From NCBI RefSeq assembly GCF_943913695.1, contig NZ_CALTZE010000039.1:1-27511 (forward strand): a DNA stretch of 27,511 bases, written 5' to 3'. The DNA is from an uncultured Marmoricola sp. (GTDB taxonomy: Bacteria > Actinomycetota > Actinomycetes > Propionibacteriales > Nocardioidaceae). Below the pieces are notes generated by a model, which saw nothing but the letters and a program-made list of their open reading frames with translations, ran no database searches and was not told where the DNA came from. Made by a program: the position numbers and the translations under genes. Of the stretch, positions 15,113-23,518 are shown in pieces. The stretch's first letter is position 1. Every line of letters begins with the position of its first letter.

Positions 15113-15115
15113 GGT

Positions 15116-17986
15116 GTGCGGGTGCTGCCGCCCGTGCCGTCGTACGCCGCGATGGCGTGCCCGCTGCCCCTGCGACGCCACCAGCAGCAGGCGCTCGACG
15201 CCGTCCTCCAGGCCGAGCGCGACGGCAGCACCCGATGGTGGGTGACGATGCCGCCCGGCGCCGGCAAGACCCTGCTCGGCACCGAGGTGGCACGGCTCGG
15301 CGAGCGGCGCACCGTCGTCTTCTCCCCCAACACCGCGATCGCCGGCCAGTGGGTCCGCACCTGGGAGTCCTACGGCGGGCCGCCCGCCGGCGAGCGGCGC
15401 GACCTGACCATGGGGTTCACCTCGCTGACCTACCAGTCGCTCGCGGTCTTCGACGAGGCCGAGCGCGAGGCCGGTGACGGCGACCCCGACGGTCCGTCGG
15501 GCGAGGGCGGCTCACAGATCGCACGGCTCCACGCCAACGGCCGCGAGCTCGTCGCGACCATGCAGGAGGCGGGTCCGCTGCTCGTCGTGCTCGACGAGTG
15601 CCACCACCTGCTGGAGACCTGGGGCGAGCTGCTGCGCGAGGTGCTGGCGCTGCTGCCCGAGGCGACGGTGCTCGGGCTCACGGCCACTCCACCGGGCTCG
15701 GTCACCGAGGCCCAGGCGGGGCTCGTCGAGGACCTCTTCGGCCCGGTGCTCTACGAGGCGCGGATCCCGGCGCTGGTCAAGGACGGCGTGCTGGCGCCGT
15801 ACGCCGAGCTGGCCTGGGTGGTCAGCCCCACCGTGGAGGAGTCGCAGTGGCTCGCGGCGCAGAGCGAGCGCTTCGCCGAGCTCATCAGCGACCTCTTCGA
15901 CCCCGAGTTCGCCACCACGTCGCTGCCGGCGTGGTTGCGGCAGCGCTTCCACGACCCGCTCGGCACCGACACCACCTGGCAGGAGCTGGCCGCCCGCGAG
16001 CCGGAGCTGAGCGACGCCGTGCTGCGGCTCGCCGAGGCCGAGCTCGTCGAGCTGCCCTTCGGCGCGACCCTGCAGGAGCGCCACCGCGAGGCACCGACTG
16101 CGACCGACTGGCGCTGGGTGATCGACGACTGGCTGCGGCAGTGCGTGCTCCCGGCCAGCGAGGGCGACGGCCCGGGGAACGGCCCGGAAGAGGGCCCCGC
16201 CGATGGCACCGACGCCGAGCGTGACGCTCGGGCGCTGCGTGCGGTCGCCGCGGCGCTCCCCTCGATCGGCTACGTGTGGACCCGTCGCGGCGTGCGCGTC
16301 GGGCAGGGCGTCGTCGACCGGGTCACCGCGCGCTCCCGCGCCAAGGAGACCGCCGTCAGCAGCATCGTCGGCGCCGAGCTGGCCAACCTGGGCGAGCGGG
16401 CGCGCGTGCTGGTGCTGTGCGACCACGAGGGCGCGACCGCGACGAGCAGCGCCCGCGTCCGCGACGCCGACGACGACCAGCCGCCGCCACAGCCGGCGGG
16501 CTCGGCCACGGGGGTGCTCGCCACCCTGCTCGCCGACCCCGTCGCCGCCGGCCTCGACCCGATGCTGGTCACCGGTCGCACCGTGGCCGGCAGTGTCGAG
16601 GGCCTCGAGCGCTTCCTGGCCTGGCTCGGCGAGACCCACCCGATGCTCTCGGGCAACCTGCGGGTTGTCACCGACGGCCCCGTGCCCCGGCTCGAGGGGC
16701 GCTGGAGCAGCGCGGCGTGGGTGGCACACGTGACGGCCTACTTCGCGCTCGGTGGCACGCAGTGCCTCGTCGGCACCCGCGGGCTGCTCGGCGAGGGCTG
16801 GGACGCCCCGTGCGTCACCACGCTCGTCGACCTGACCACGGTCACGACCCCCACCGCGGTGGTGCAGACCCGGGGACGGGCGCTGCGTCTGGACCCCGAG
16901 CACCCCGACAAGGTCGCGCAGGTCTGGTCGGTCGTCTGCGTCGCGGACCATCACGTCGCCGGCGGCAACGACTGGCACCGCTTCACCCGCAAGCACGCCG
17001 GCTACTTCGCCACCGACGAGCACGGCGTCGTGGTCGACGGGGTGGCCGGCGTCGACTCGGACTTCAGCGACCACCACCCGCCGCCGGCCGAGCAGCACGC
17101 CGCCATCGCCTCGCGCATGCTCCGGCGGGCCGAGGACCGCGCCGCGACCCGGCGCGCCTGGCTGGAGGGGCCGGCCTACCACGACCGGGTCGCACACGTG
17201 GTGCGCGTGCGCACCGCCGAGCCGGCAGCGTCGGCGCCCGCCTCCGCGGACGGCGTACGCCGCACCTCGCCGCGGGCGTGGGCCGAGCAGCGCCGCAGCC
17301 GTCCCGGCGGGCGCCTGGCCGTGCTGCCCCTGCTGGTGGCGGTCGTCGCCGTCGGGCTGATGGCACTGCTCGGTGCGCCCACGTGGGTGCTCGTCGTGCT
17401 CGGCGTGCTGCTGCTCGGCGCGGCCGCCGCGGGTGCGCTCGCGCTGTGGGGTCGCGCGGCGCTGCAGGGCGCGGCCGACCATCGGGTCACCGTCGCCGTG
17501 GTGGCCGCCGCGGTCGCTGACGGACTGCACCGCGCCGGGCTCGCGCCCGTGGGCGCCGACTCCGTGCGCGCGGAGGTCCTCGACGACGGCCGCCTCGGCT
17601 TCCGCCTCGACGGGGCTGACGGGGTCGACGAGACCGTGTCGGCGCGGTTCGCGACCGCGCTGGAGGAGGTGGTCTCACCCATGGGAGCGCCTCGCTACGT
17701 CGTGCCCCGCTGGGTCACCACGCCGCCCACCGGCCTCGACGGGCTGGTGCGGGGCTGGCGCGACCGCGGCCGGCAGCGGCCCGACGGCGAGGTCTGGCAC
17801 ACCGTGCCGTCCGTGCTGGCCACCCACCGGGCCAAGGCCGATGCCTTCGCCGCCGCGTGGGGCCACTGGGTCAGTGGCGGCGACGCCGTCTACGCCCACA
17901 CGCCCGAGGCCGCGGGCGTGTTGGCCACCCACCGCGGCGAGGACCCTTTCGCGGTGACCTGCGTCGTACGCCGCGTCTGGGAGTAG
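15116..17986 (+). CDS. DEAD/DEAH-box superfamily II helicase with two membrane helices
   Basis: A 956-residue protein. The N-terminal ATPase core has a Q-like region (LPLRRHQQQALDAV), motif I MPPGAGKT (45-52), motif II DECHH (160-164) and motif III TATPPG (189-194). The second RecA domain has motif V GEGWDAP (559-565) and motif VI QTRGRALR (584-591). This order is that of SF2 translocases such as restriction-type and XPB/RAD25-like helicases. Unusually, residues about 734-753 and 757-778 form two strong hydrophobic helices. A domain of about 175 residues without a recognised family follows and ends with PRYVVPRWV... and VTCVVRRVWE. No nuclease motif is visible. The start is GTG at 15116 (TAG-proximal); an ATG at 15152 is an alternative. 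It probably couples nucleic-acid remodelling to the membrane, role unknown. Confidence 0.85.
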   Translation: MRVLPPVPSYAAMACPLPLRRHQQQALDAVLQAERDGSTRWWVTMPPGAGKTLLGTEVARLGERRTVVFSPNTAIAGQWVRTWESYGGPPAGERRDLTMGFTSLTYQSLAVFDEAEREAGDGDPDGPSGEGGSQIARLHANGRELVATMQEAGPLLVVLDECHHLLETWGELLREVLALLPEATVLGLTATPPGSVTEAQAGLVEDLFGPVLYEARIPALVKDGVLAPYAELAWVVSPTVEESQWLAAQSERFAELISDLFDPEFATTSLPAWLRQRFHDPLGTDTTWQELAAREPELSDAVLRLAEAELVELPFGATLQERHREAPTATDWRWVIDDWLRQCVLPASEGDGPGNGPEEGPADGTDAERDARALRAVAAALPSIGYVWTRRGVRVGQGVVDRVTARSRAKETAVSSIVGAELANLGERARVLVLCDHEGATATSSARVRDADDDQPPPQPAGSATGVLATLLADPVAAGLDPMLVTGRTVAGSVEGLERFLAWLGETHPMLSGNLRVVTDGPVPRLEGRWSSAAWVAHVTAYFALGGTQCLVGTRGLLGEGWDAPCVTTLVDLTTVTTPTAVVQTRGRALRLDPEHPDKVAQVWSVVCVADHHVAGGNDWHRFTRKHAGYFATDEHGVVVDGVAGVDSDFSDHHPPPAEQHAAIASRMLRRAEDRAATRRAWLEGPAYHDRVAHVVRVRTAEPAASAPASADGVRRTSPRAWAEQRRSRPGGRLAVLPLLVAVVAVGLMALLGAPTWVLVVLGVLLLGAAAAGALALWGRAALQGAADHRVTVAVVAAAVADGLHRAGLAPVGADSVRAEVLDDGRLGFRLDGADGVDETVSARFATALEEVVSPMGAPRYVVPRWVTTPPTGLDGLVRGWRDRGRQRPDGEVWHTVPSVLATHRAKADAFAAAWGHWVSGGDAVYAHTPEAAGVLATHRGEDPFAVTCVVRRVWE

Positions 17987-18032
17987 CGCGCTCCTCACGT
18001 GGCCGCGAGCGGAGGCCGGGCTGTGCGACCTC

Positions 18033-18184
18033 GGCCGTTGGTCGAGGAGGTCGCGCAGCGACGGTGAGACCCGCCGAGTGCGGCACCAGCGTCGCCGTGG
18101 ACCTCCTCCGACGACGCTGAGGTGTCACTCGCCGTGTCACCAGGCCTCGAGACAGGCGCTGCGCGCCTTCCTCGACCAACGGCC
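18033..18184. repeat. REP-like inverted repeat pair, 29-bp arms
   Basis: The arm at 18033-18061 and the reverse complement of 18156-18184 agree at 26 of 29 positions. Both begin GGCCGTTGGTCGAGGA and contain CGCGCAGCG. The arms are separated by about 94 bp of non-coding DNA in the gap of about 300 bp after the helicase gene. I see no gene in 17987-18291. This looks like an intergenic palindromic repeat family that probably recurs elsewhere in the genome. Confidence 0.6.
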
Positions 18185-18250
18185 GCGCAGCTATGCCCCC
18201 ACGTGGCCGCTCACTCGCCCCTCGGGGGCGGATGATCCCGCCGTCGCTCC

Positions 18251-18295
18251 CTGAGGTGCGAGCGGAGCGAGCCACGAAGGGCTCGCGCCCCTCAG
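18251..18295. terminator. Hairpin at the convergent end of the PEP-mutase-like gene
   Basis: CTGAGGTGCGAGC (18251-18263) pairs with GCTCGCGCCCCTCAG (18281-18295) with a small internal bulge, and a second inner arm pair (GAGC/GCTC) is possible. It overlaps the stop codon of the minus-strand gene. It could end transcription from both sides, but there is no T-run, and it also resembles a dispersed REP element. Confidence 0.45.
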
Positions 18296-19086
18296 TTCAG
18301 GGGGCGGGTGCCTTCGGGTACGCCGCCGCCGGCGACCACGCTCTCGACCAGCTGCTGCAGCGCGGTCAGCGCCACCTGCTGCGAGAGCGGGCCGTAGGAG
18401 ACGCGGGCGACACCGAGCTCCTCGAGCCGCGCGAGCGGCGGGTTGCCGGGAAGCCCGATCAGGGTGAGCCGCTGCGGCCCGAGCTCGTCGACGAGCTGGG
18501 CCACCTCCGCCTCGGTGAGCACGCCGGGCACGAACACGACGGGGGCACCGGCCTCGATGAAGGCCCGCCCGCGCATGCCGGCGTCAGAGATCACCTCGTC
18601 GCGGGCGCGGTCGCCGGCGCGGAGCAGCACGTCGGTGCGGGCGTTGAGCACGAAGTCGGGCACGCCCTCGGCGACCGCCGCGTCCATGACGCCCTCGACG
18701 TGACGCACGGCCTCCTCCAGCGGTCGCGCCTGGTCCTCGAGGTTGCAGCCGACCACGCCGACGCCGATGGCACGACGCACGGTCTCGACGGGGTCGCCGT
18801 AGCCCGCCTCGAGGTCGGCGCTGACCGGCAGCGTGGTCGCCTCGACGATCCGGCCGCAGGCCTCGATCATCGTCTCGACCGGGATCTGCTCGCCGTCCTC
18901 GTAGCCGTACGCCGCCGCGATCGAGTGGCTGGCCGTGGCCAGCGCGGCGGTGCCCGGCGTCTCGGCGACGACCTTGGCGCTGATGGAGTCCCAGACGTTG
19001 ACGACCGTGAGCAGGGTCGGGTCGGTGTGGAGCCGGAGCAGCTCGGCGGCGGCAGGAGCGGTGGCAGCGGACGTGGTGGGGCTCAT
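18292..19086 (-). CDS. Isocitrate lyase/PEP mutase superfamily enzyme
   Basis: A 264-residue TIM-barrel enzyme of the PEP mutase/isocitrate lyase superfamily. Signatures are NVWDSISAK (30-38), SADLEAGYG (89-97) with the Mg-binding Asp91, NLEDQ with Glu117, and VLNARTDVLL. It lacks the KKCGH loop of isocitrate lyase and is the length of carboxyvinyl-phosphonate phosphorylmutase-like or 2-methylisocitrate lyase-like proteins. It probably makes or breaks a C-C or P-C bond in a small 2-oxo acid; the reaction is not assignable. The start is ATG with weak GAGAG purines upstream. It lies downstream of the TauE gene and is separated from it by a terminator-like hairpin. Confidence 0.87.
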   Translation of the reverse strand: MSPTTSAATAPAAAELLRLHTDPTLLTVVNVWDSISAKVVAETPGTAALATASHSIAAAYGYEDGEQIPVETMIEACGRIVEATTLPVSADLEAGYGDPVETVRRAIGVGVVGCNLEDQARPLEEAVRHVEGVMDAAVAEGVPDFVLNARTDVLLRAGDRARDEVISDAGMRGRAFIEAGAPVVFVPGVLTEAEVAQLVDELGPQRLTLIGLPGNPPLARLEELGVARVSYGPLSQQVALTALQQLVESVVAGGGVPEGTRPLN

Positions 19087-19109
19087 GCTCTCGAGGCTAG
19101 GTCACCGCC

Positions 19110-19137
19110 CGACGCAGACAACCCGACGCAGACAACC
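19110..19137. repeat. 14-bp tandem duplication (CGACGCAGACAACC x2)
   Basis: Two exact adjacent copies lie at 19110-19123 and 19124-19137, directly beside and partly inside the left arm of the terminator hairpin. This is probably a local slippage duplication. Confidence 0.7.
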
Positions 19138-19178
19138 CCGCCGACGCGACCCTCGTGGGATCGGTCGGCGGGGTTGTC
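19131..19178 (-). terminator. Perfect 15-bp stem terminator after the TauE gene
   Basis: GACAACCCCGCCGAC (19131-19145) and GTCGGCGGGGTTGTC (19164-19178) are perfect complements with an 18-base loop. The hairpin starts 30 bp beyond the stop of the minus-strand TauE gene, before the PEP-mutase-like gene. No T-run follows, as is common for actinobacterial terminators. Confidence 0.7.
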
Positions 19179-19207
19179 AGGCCGCTGTCAGTCGGCGTGA
19201 GCAGACC

Positions 19208-20128
19208 TCAGGCCGGGCTGGACTCGCGGGCGTGGGCCTGCTCGACGATCGCGCGCTCCTCGTCACGGTGCTTGCGGTACTGCGAGACCGAGTAGGCGAT
19301 CGCCGCGATCCAGATCGCGAAGATCACGACGTAGACGACGTTGCGGGTGCCCTCGCCGGCGCCGATCCAGTCGCTCTTGAGCAGGGTGCGCGAGTTGGTC
19401 AGGATGATCAGGCCGCCCACCGCGGAGCCGAGCACGCGCGGCGGGATGTGGCGCACCAGCCAGGCGGCGATCGGGGCGGCGAGCATGCCGCCGATCAGCA
19501 GGGCGAGCACCCAGGCGTAGTCGATGCCCTGCGACCCGATGCCGAGGATGAAGCCCACGCTGGCGGCGACGGCGACGAGGAACTCGCTGGTGTCGATCGA
19601 GCCGATGGTCTTGCGGGGCTCCAGGCGACCGCTGGCGAGGATGGCCGGCGTGCCGACCGGACCCCAGCCGCCACCACCGGTGGCGTCGACGAAGCCGGCG
19701 ACCACGCCGAGCGGGGCGAGGAAGCGCTTGCCCAGCGGCTTGCCGAGGTTGGCCTTGGGCAGACCGGCGGCGGTGAAGCGGATGAAGACGTAGAGACCCA
19801 GCGCGAGCAGGATCAGCGCCATGATCGGCGCCGCGGTCTCGGTGGAGAGGCTGGAGAGGAAGGTCGCTCCGGCGAAGGCGCCGATCGCGCCCGGGATGCC
19901 GATCTTGATGACCACGCCCCAGTCGACGTTGCCGAAGCGCCAGTGCGAGACACCGGAGGCCAGCGTGGTGCCGATCTCGGCGAGGTGCACCGTGGCCGAG
20001 GCGGCGGCGGGGTTGGTGCCGATGGCGAGGAGCAGGGTGGTCGAGGTGACGCCGTAGGCCATCCCGAGACTGCCGTCGACGAGCTGGGCGCCGAAGCCCA
20101 CGAGGGCCAGGAGGAGGAGCTTGCGCAT
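19208..20128 (-). CDS. TauE/SafE family sulfite/anion exporter (second copy)
   Basis: A 306-residue membrane protein, longer than and only distantly similar to the one at 364-1122. The first half carries LVDGSLGMAYGVTSTTLLLAIG and NPAAASATVHLAEIGTTLAS. The second half carries the matching FVDATGGGGWGPVGTPAILA and DTSEFLVAVAASVGFILG. These paired glycine/His/Glu motifs are the family hallmark. The C-terminal tail is charged and cytoplasmic (QYRKHRDEERAIVEQ). Members export sulfite or related anions formed during cysteine or organosulfur breakdown. The ATG at 20128 has a weak ribosome site. An unusually AT-rich segment upstream (20156-20200) suggests a regulated promoter. It is monocistronic, ending at a hairpin. 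Confidence 0.88.
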   Translation of the reverse strand: MRKLLLLALVGFGAQLVDGSLGMAYGVTSTTLLLAIGTNPAAASATVHLAEIGTTLASGVSHWRFGNVDWGVVIKIGIPGAIGAFAGATFLSSLSTETAAPIMALILLALGLYVFIRFTAAGLPKANLGKPLGKRFLAPLGVVAGFVDATGGGGWGPVGTPAILASGRLEPRKTIGSIDTSEFLVAVAASVGFILGIGSQGIDYAWVLALLIGGMLAAPIAAWLVRHIPPRVLGSAVGGLIILTNSRTLLKSDWIGAGEGTRNVVYVVIFAIWIAAIAYSVSQYRKHRDEERAIVEQAHARESSPA

Positions 20129-20155
20129 GGGAGCACCGATCTGAGAGCGAGTGGA

Positions 20156-20200
20156 CTAAGCAAGGATAATCAAGTAATTCACTGTCTTTAACAAGTTCCG
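20156..20200 (-). promoter_or_regulatory. AT-rich promoter/operator upstream of the TauE gene
   Basis: This segment of about 45 bp is far richer in A/T than the flanking DNA. On the minus strand it contains ACTTGTTAAAG, AATTACTTGAT and TATCCTTGCTTAG, so ACTTG is repeated about 20 bp apart and a TATCCT -10-like hexamer is present. The site probably binds a regulator. The shared string ATCAAG near the flavin operon promoter (4185-4190) may be coincidence. Confidence 0.4.
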
Positions 20201-20447
20201 CCGCGCGGACACGCCGGGTGGACTAGTGCCGCGCCGCCCCCGCACGGGGCGGGAGGCGTCGTACGTGGCCCGTCGCGTGACGCGTCTCACTGCCCGGTCG
20301 GGGGTCCCACGCCTAGAGACACGAGCGCGGCCTCAGGGCAGCGGACTATCGTGGAGGGTCGGTGTGTTCAGCCCCCGCACGTCCGGACGAAGTGAGTCCG
20401 TGGACGAGGCACACACCGCAGTCGAGGAGAATGAGGGATCGCACGCC

Positions 20448-22391
20448 ATGAGCGCCGAGGTCAAGCAGCTGGACCGCGTGATCATCCGCTTCGCGGGTGA
20501 CTCCGGCGACGGCATGCAGCTGACCGGTGACCGGTTCACCCAGGAGTCCGCGGCGTTCGGCAACGACCTGTCGACGCTGCCCAACTTCCCCGCCGAGATC
20601 CGGGCGCCCCAAGGCACGCTCCCGGGGGTCTCGTCGTTCCAGGTGCACTTCGCCGACCACGACATCCTCACCCCGGGCGACCGGCCCGACGTACTGGTGG
20701 CGATGAACCCCGCGGCGCTGAAGGCCAACCTGCCCGACATGAAGCCGGGCACGACGATCATCGTCGACTCCCACGACTTCACCGGGCGCAACCTCACCAA
20801 GGCGGGCTACGCCGACAACCCGCTCGAGGACGACTCGCTGACCGACTTCGCGCTCAACGTGCTCGACCTGACCGGCATGACCATCGAGGCGGTCAAGGAG
20901 TTCGGGCTCTCCCGCAAGGATGCCTCGCGCGCCAAGAACATGTTCGCCCTCGGGCTGCTCTCGTGGATGTACGGCCGCCCGACCGAGACCACCGTCTCCT
21001 TCCTCGAGCGCCGCTTCGCCAAGGTGCCCGCGATCCGCGACGCCAACGTCACGGCCTTCCGGGCCGGCTGGAACTTCGGTGAGACCACTGAGGCCTTCGC
21101 CGTGCGCTACGAGATCAAGCCGGCGACGATGCCGCCCGGCACCTACCGCAACATCACCGGCAACCTCGCCCTCGCCTACGGCGTGGTGGCCGGCGGCGTC
21201 GCGTCAGGGCTGCCGGTCTTCCTGGGCACCTACCCGATCACCCCGGCCAGCGACATCCTCCACGAGCTCAGCAAGCACAAGCGCTTCGGCGTCACCACCT
21301 TCCAGGCCGAGGACGAGATCGCCGGCATCGGGGCCGCCCTGGGCGCCTCCTTCGCCGGCTCGCTCGGCGTCACCTCGACCTCAGGTCCCGGCGTCGCGCT
21401 GAAGAGCGAGACCATCGGCCTGGCCGTGATGACCGAGCTGCCGCTGCTGGTCATCGACGTGCAGCGCGGCGGGCCCTCGACCGGGCTGCCCACCAAGACC
21501 GAGCAGGCCGACCTGCTGCAGGCGATGTTCGGCCGCAACGGCGAGGCGCCGGTGCCGATCGTGGCCCCGCAGTCGCCCGGCGACTGCTTCGACGCCGCCG
21601 TCGAGGCGGTGCGGATCGCGGTCACCTACCGCACGCCGGTGATGTTGCTCTCCGACGGCTACCTCGCCAACGGCTCCGAGCCGTGGGCGGTCCCCGACGT
21701 GCTCGACGTCGACCACGGCGCCCTGCCGGTCATCGACCCCGACTTCGCGACCGCCACCAACCACGTCACCGTCGGCAAGGACGGCGAGGAGAAGGCCGAC
21801 TTCTGGCCCTACCTGCGCGACGAGGAGACCCTGGCGCGCCCGTGGGCGGTCCCCGGCACCAGCGGGCTGGAGCACCGCATCGGCGGCCTGGAGAAGGGCG
21901 ACGGCCACGGCAACATCGCCTACGACCCGGGCAACCACGACTACATGGTCCGCATCCGGCAGGCCAAGATCGACCGCATCGCCGACTCCCTGCCCCCGCT
22001 CGAGGTCGACGACCCCAGCGGCCGGGCGAAGGTGCTCGTGCTCGGCTGGGGGTCGACGTACGGGCCTATCGGCGCAGCCTGCCGGCGCGTACGCCGCGCG
22101 GGTCTCGACGCGGCGCAGGTGCACCTGCGCCACCTCAACCCGCTGCCCAACGACCTGGGCGACATCGTGCGGGGCTACGACAAGGTGCTGATCCCCGAGA
22201 TGAACCTCGGGCAGCTCTCGCTGCTGATCCGCGCGAAGTACCTCGTCGACGCCGTCGGCTACAACCAGGTGCGCGGGCTGCCGCTGAAGGCCGCGGAGCT
22301 CGCCGGCGCCGTCGCCGACCTGGTCACCCAGACCGACCCCGCCGCCGCGGAGACGCTCACCGAGACCGACCTGGAGGACATCGTCCGATGA
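20448..22391 (+). CDS. korA: 2-oxoglutarate:ferredoxin oxidoreductase, alpha subunit
   Basis: A 647-residue fused alpha/gamma subunit of a CoA-dependent 2-oxoacid:ferredoxin oxidoreductase, which converts 2-oxoglutarate to succinyl-CoA and reduces ferredoxin. The N-terminal gamma-like domain begins VIIRFAGDSGDGMQLTGDRF. The pyrimidine-binding domain has FLGTYPITPASDILHELSKH, the catalytic region QAEDEIAGIGAALGAS, and QRGGPSTGLPTKTEQADL. The C-terminal transketolase-like part is GWGSTYGPIGAA. ATG 20448 has GAGGG 10 bases upstream and gives the family N-terminus; the open frame extends 74 codons further upstream without homology. The stop overlaps korB as ATGA. The gap upstream (20201-20447) has no gene and likely holds the promoter. 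It belongs to central metabolism. Confidence 0.95.
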   Translation: MSAEVKQLDRVIIRFAGDSGDGMQLTGDRFTQESAAFGNDLSTLPNFPAEIRAPQGTLPGVSSFQVHFADHDILTPGDRPDVLVAMNPAALKANLPDMKPGTTIIVDSHDFTGRNLTKAGYADNPLEDDSLTDFALNVLDLTGMTIEAVKEFGLSRKDASRAKNMFALGLLSWMYGRPTETTVSFLERRFAKVPAIRDANVTAFRAGWNFGETTEAFAVRYEIKPATMPPGTYRNITGNLALAYGVVAGGVASGLPVFLGTYPITPASDILHELSKHKRFGVTTFQAEDEIAGIGAALGASFAGSLGVTSTSGPGVALKSETIGLAVMTELPLLVIDVQRGGPSTGLPTKTEQADLLQAMFGRNGEAPVPIVAPQSPGDCFDAAVEAVRIAVTYRTPVMLLSDGYLANGSEPWAVPDVLDVDHGALPVIDPDFATATNHVTVGKDGEEKADFWPYLRDEETLARPWAVPGTSGLEHRIGGLEKGDGHGNIAYDPGNHDYMVRIRQAKIDRIADSLPPLEVDDPSGRAKVLVLGWGSTYGPIGAACRRVRRAGLDAAQVHLRHLNPLPNDLGDIVRGYDKVLIPEMNLGQLSLLIRAKYLVDAVGYNQVRGLPLKAAELAGAVADLVTQTDPAAAETLTETDLEDIVR

Positions 22392-23488
22392 CCGCCGCAT
22401 CCACCTCCGACCTGCCCTTCCCCGGCCTCTCCGGGGTGCCGACGACCGACGCCAAGCTCACCGGCAAGGACTTCACCTCCGACCAGGAGGTGCGCTGGTG
22501 CCCCGGGTGCGGCGACTACGCCGTGCTCAAGGCCGTGCAGTCCTTCCTGCCCGACCTCGGCCTGCGCCGGGAGAACATCGTCTTCATCTCCGGCATCGGC
22601 TGCTCCAGCCGCTTCCCCTACTACCTCGAGACCTACGGGATGCACTCGATCCACGGGCGCGCCCCCGCGATCGCGACGGGCATCGCGACCCAGCGCGAGG
22701 ACCTCTCGGTGTGGGTGGTCACCGGCGACGGCGACGCGCTCTCGATCGGCGGCAACCACCTGATCCACGCGATGCGGCGCAACGTCAACATGACGATCCT
22801 GCTCTTCAACAACCGCATCTACGGCCTCACCAAGGGGCAGTACTCCCCCACCTCCGAGCCCGGCAAGGTCACCAAGTCGACACCCGTGGGCTCCGTCGAC
22901 CACCCCTTCAACCCGGTCTCGCTGGCGCTCGGGGCGGAGGCGACCTTCGTCGCCCGCACCATCGACTCCGACCGCAAGCACCTGACCAGCGTGCTGGCGG
23001 CGGCGGCCGCGCACCGCGGCACCTCCCTGGTGGAGATCTACCAGAACTGCCCGATCTTCAACGACGGCGCCTTCGACGCGATCAAGAACCCCGACACCAA
23101 GGCCGACGCCATCATCCCGCTGGTGCAGGGCGAGCCCGTGCGCTTCGGCGCCCCCACCGAGACCGGCGGCTCCCGCGGCCTGGTGCGCTCGGCCAGCGGC
23201 GGGGTCGAGGTCGTCGACGTGACGCCCGACAACGAGGCCGACCTCGTCGTCCACGACGCCACGCTCGAGGACCCCACGCAGGCCTTCGCGATCAGCCGGC
23301 TCACCGACGCGGGCGTGCTGCACCAGTCGCCCATCGGCGTCTTCCGCCAGGTCGCGCGGCCGACGTACGACGACCAGGCGCGCGCCCAGCTCGCGACCGC
23401 CACCGGCGGGGAGCCGACCTCGGCCGACGAGCGCCGCGCGGCGCTGGCCTCGCTGGTCACCGGCAGCGACACCTGGACCGTGGTCTGA
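22388..23488 (+). CDS. korB: 2-oxoglutarate:ferredoxin oxidoreductase, beta subunit
   Basis: A 366-residue beta subunit that binds thiamine diphosphate and one [4Fe-4S] cluster. Cluster Cys residues are Cys38 and Cys41 (WCPGCGDY), Cys72 (GIGCSSR) and Cys221 (YQNCPIFND). The TPP/Mg motif is GDGDALSIGGNH (113-124) with the partner Asn-Asn at 141-142. It forms the complex with KorA and shares translation with it through the ATGA overlap. The C-terminal extension (about 240-366, ending with SLVTGSDTWTVV) is typical of the actinobacterial/mycobacterial oxygen-tolerant KOR. No delta-type ferredoxin subunit is encoded next to it, so a ferredoxin elsewhere is the electron acceptor. Confidence 0.95.
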   Translation: MTAASTSDLPFPGLSGVPTTDAKLTGKDFTSDQEVRWCPGCGDYAVLKAVQSFLPDLGLRRENIVFISGIGCSSRFPYYLETYGMHSIHGRAPAIATGIATQREDLSVWVVTGDGDALSIGGNHLIHAMRRNVNMTILLFNNRIYGLTKGQYSPTSEPGKVTKSTPVGSVDHPFNPVSLALGAEATFVARTIDSDRKHLTSVLAAAAAHRGTSLVEIYQNCPIFNDGAFDAIKNPDTKADAIIPLVQGEPVRFGAPTETGGSRGLVRSASGGVEVVDVTPDNEADLVVHDATLEDPTQAFAISRLTDAGVLHQSPIGVFRQVARPTYDDQARAQLATATGGEPTSADERRAALASLVTGSDTWTVV

Positions 23489-23518
23489 CACCGCTGGGCC
23501 GCTGAGCCGGCCGCGCGC

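Noticed and set aside
15512..17530. Very long minus-strand open frame opposite the helicase gene
   Set aside because: It consists of low-complexity His/Arg/Gly/Val-rich translation with no motif, as expected from the antisense of GC-rich codons.
20226..20447. N-terminal extension of korA
   Set aside because: The extra 74 codons are Arg/Ser-rich without family similarity; ATG 20448 has a ribosome site and begins the conserved domain.
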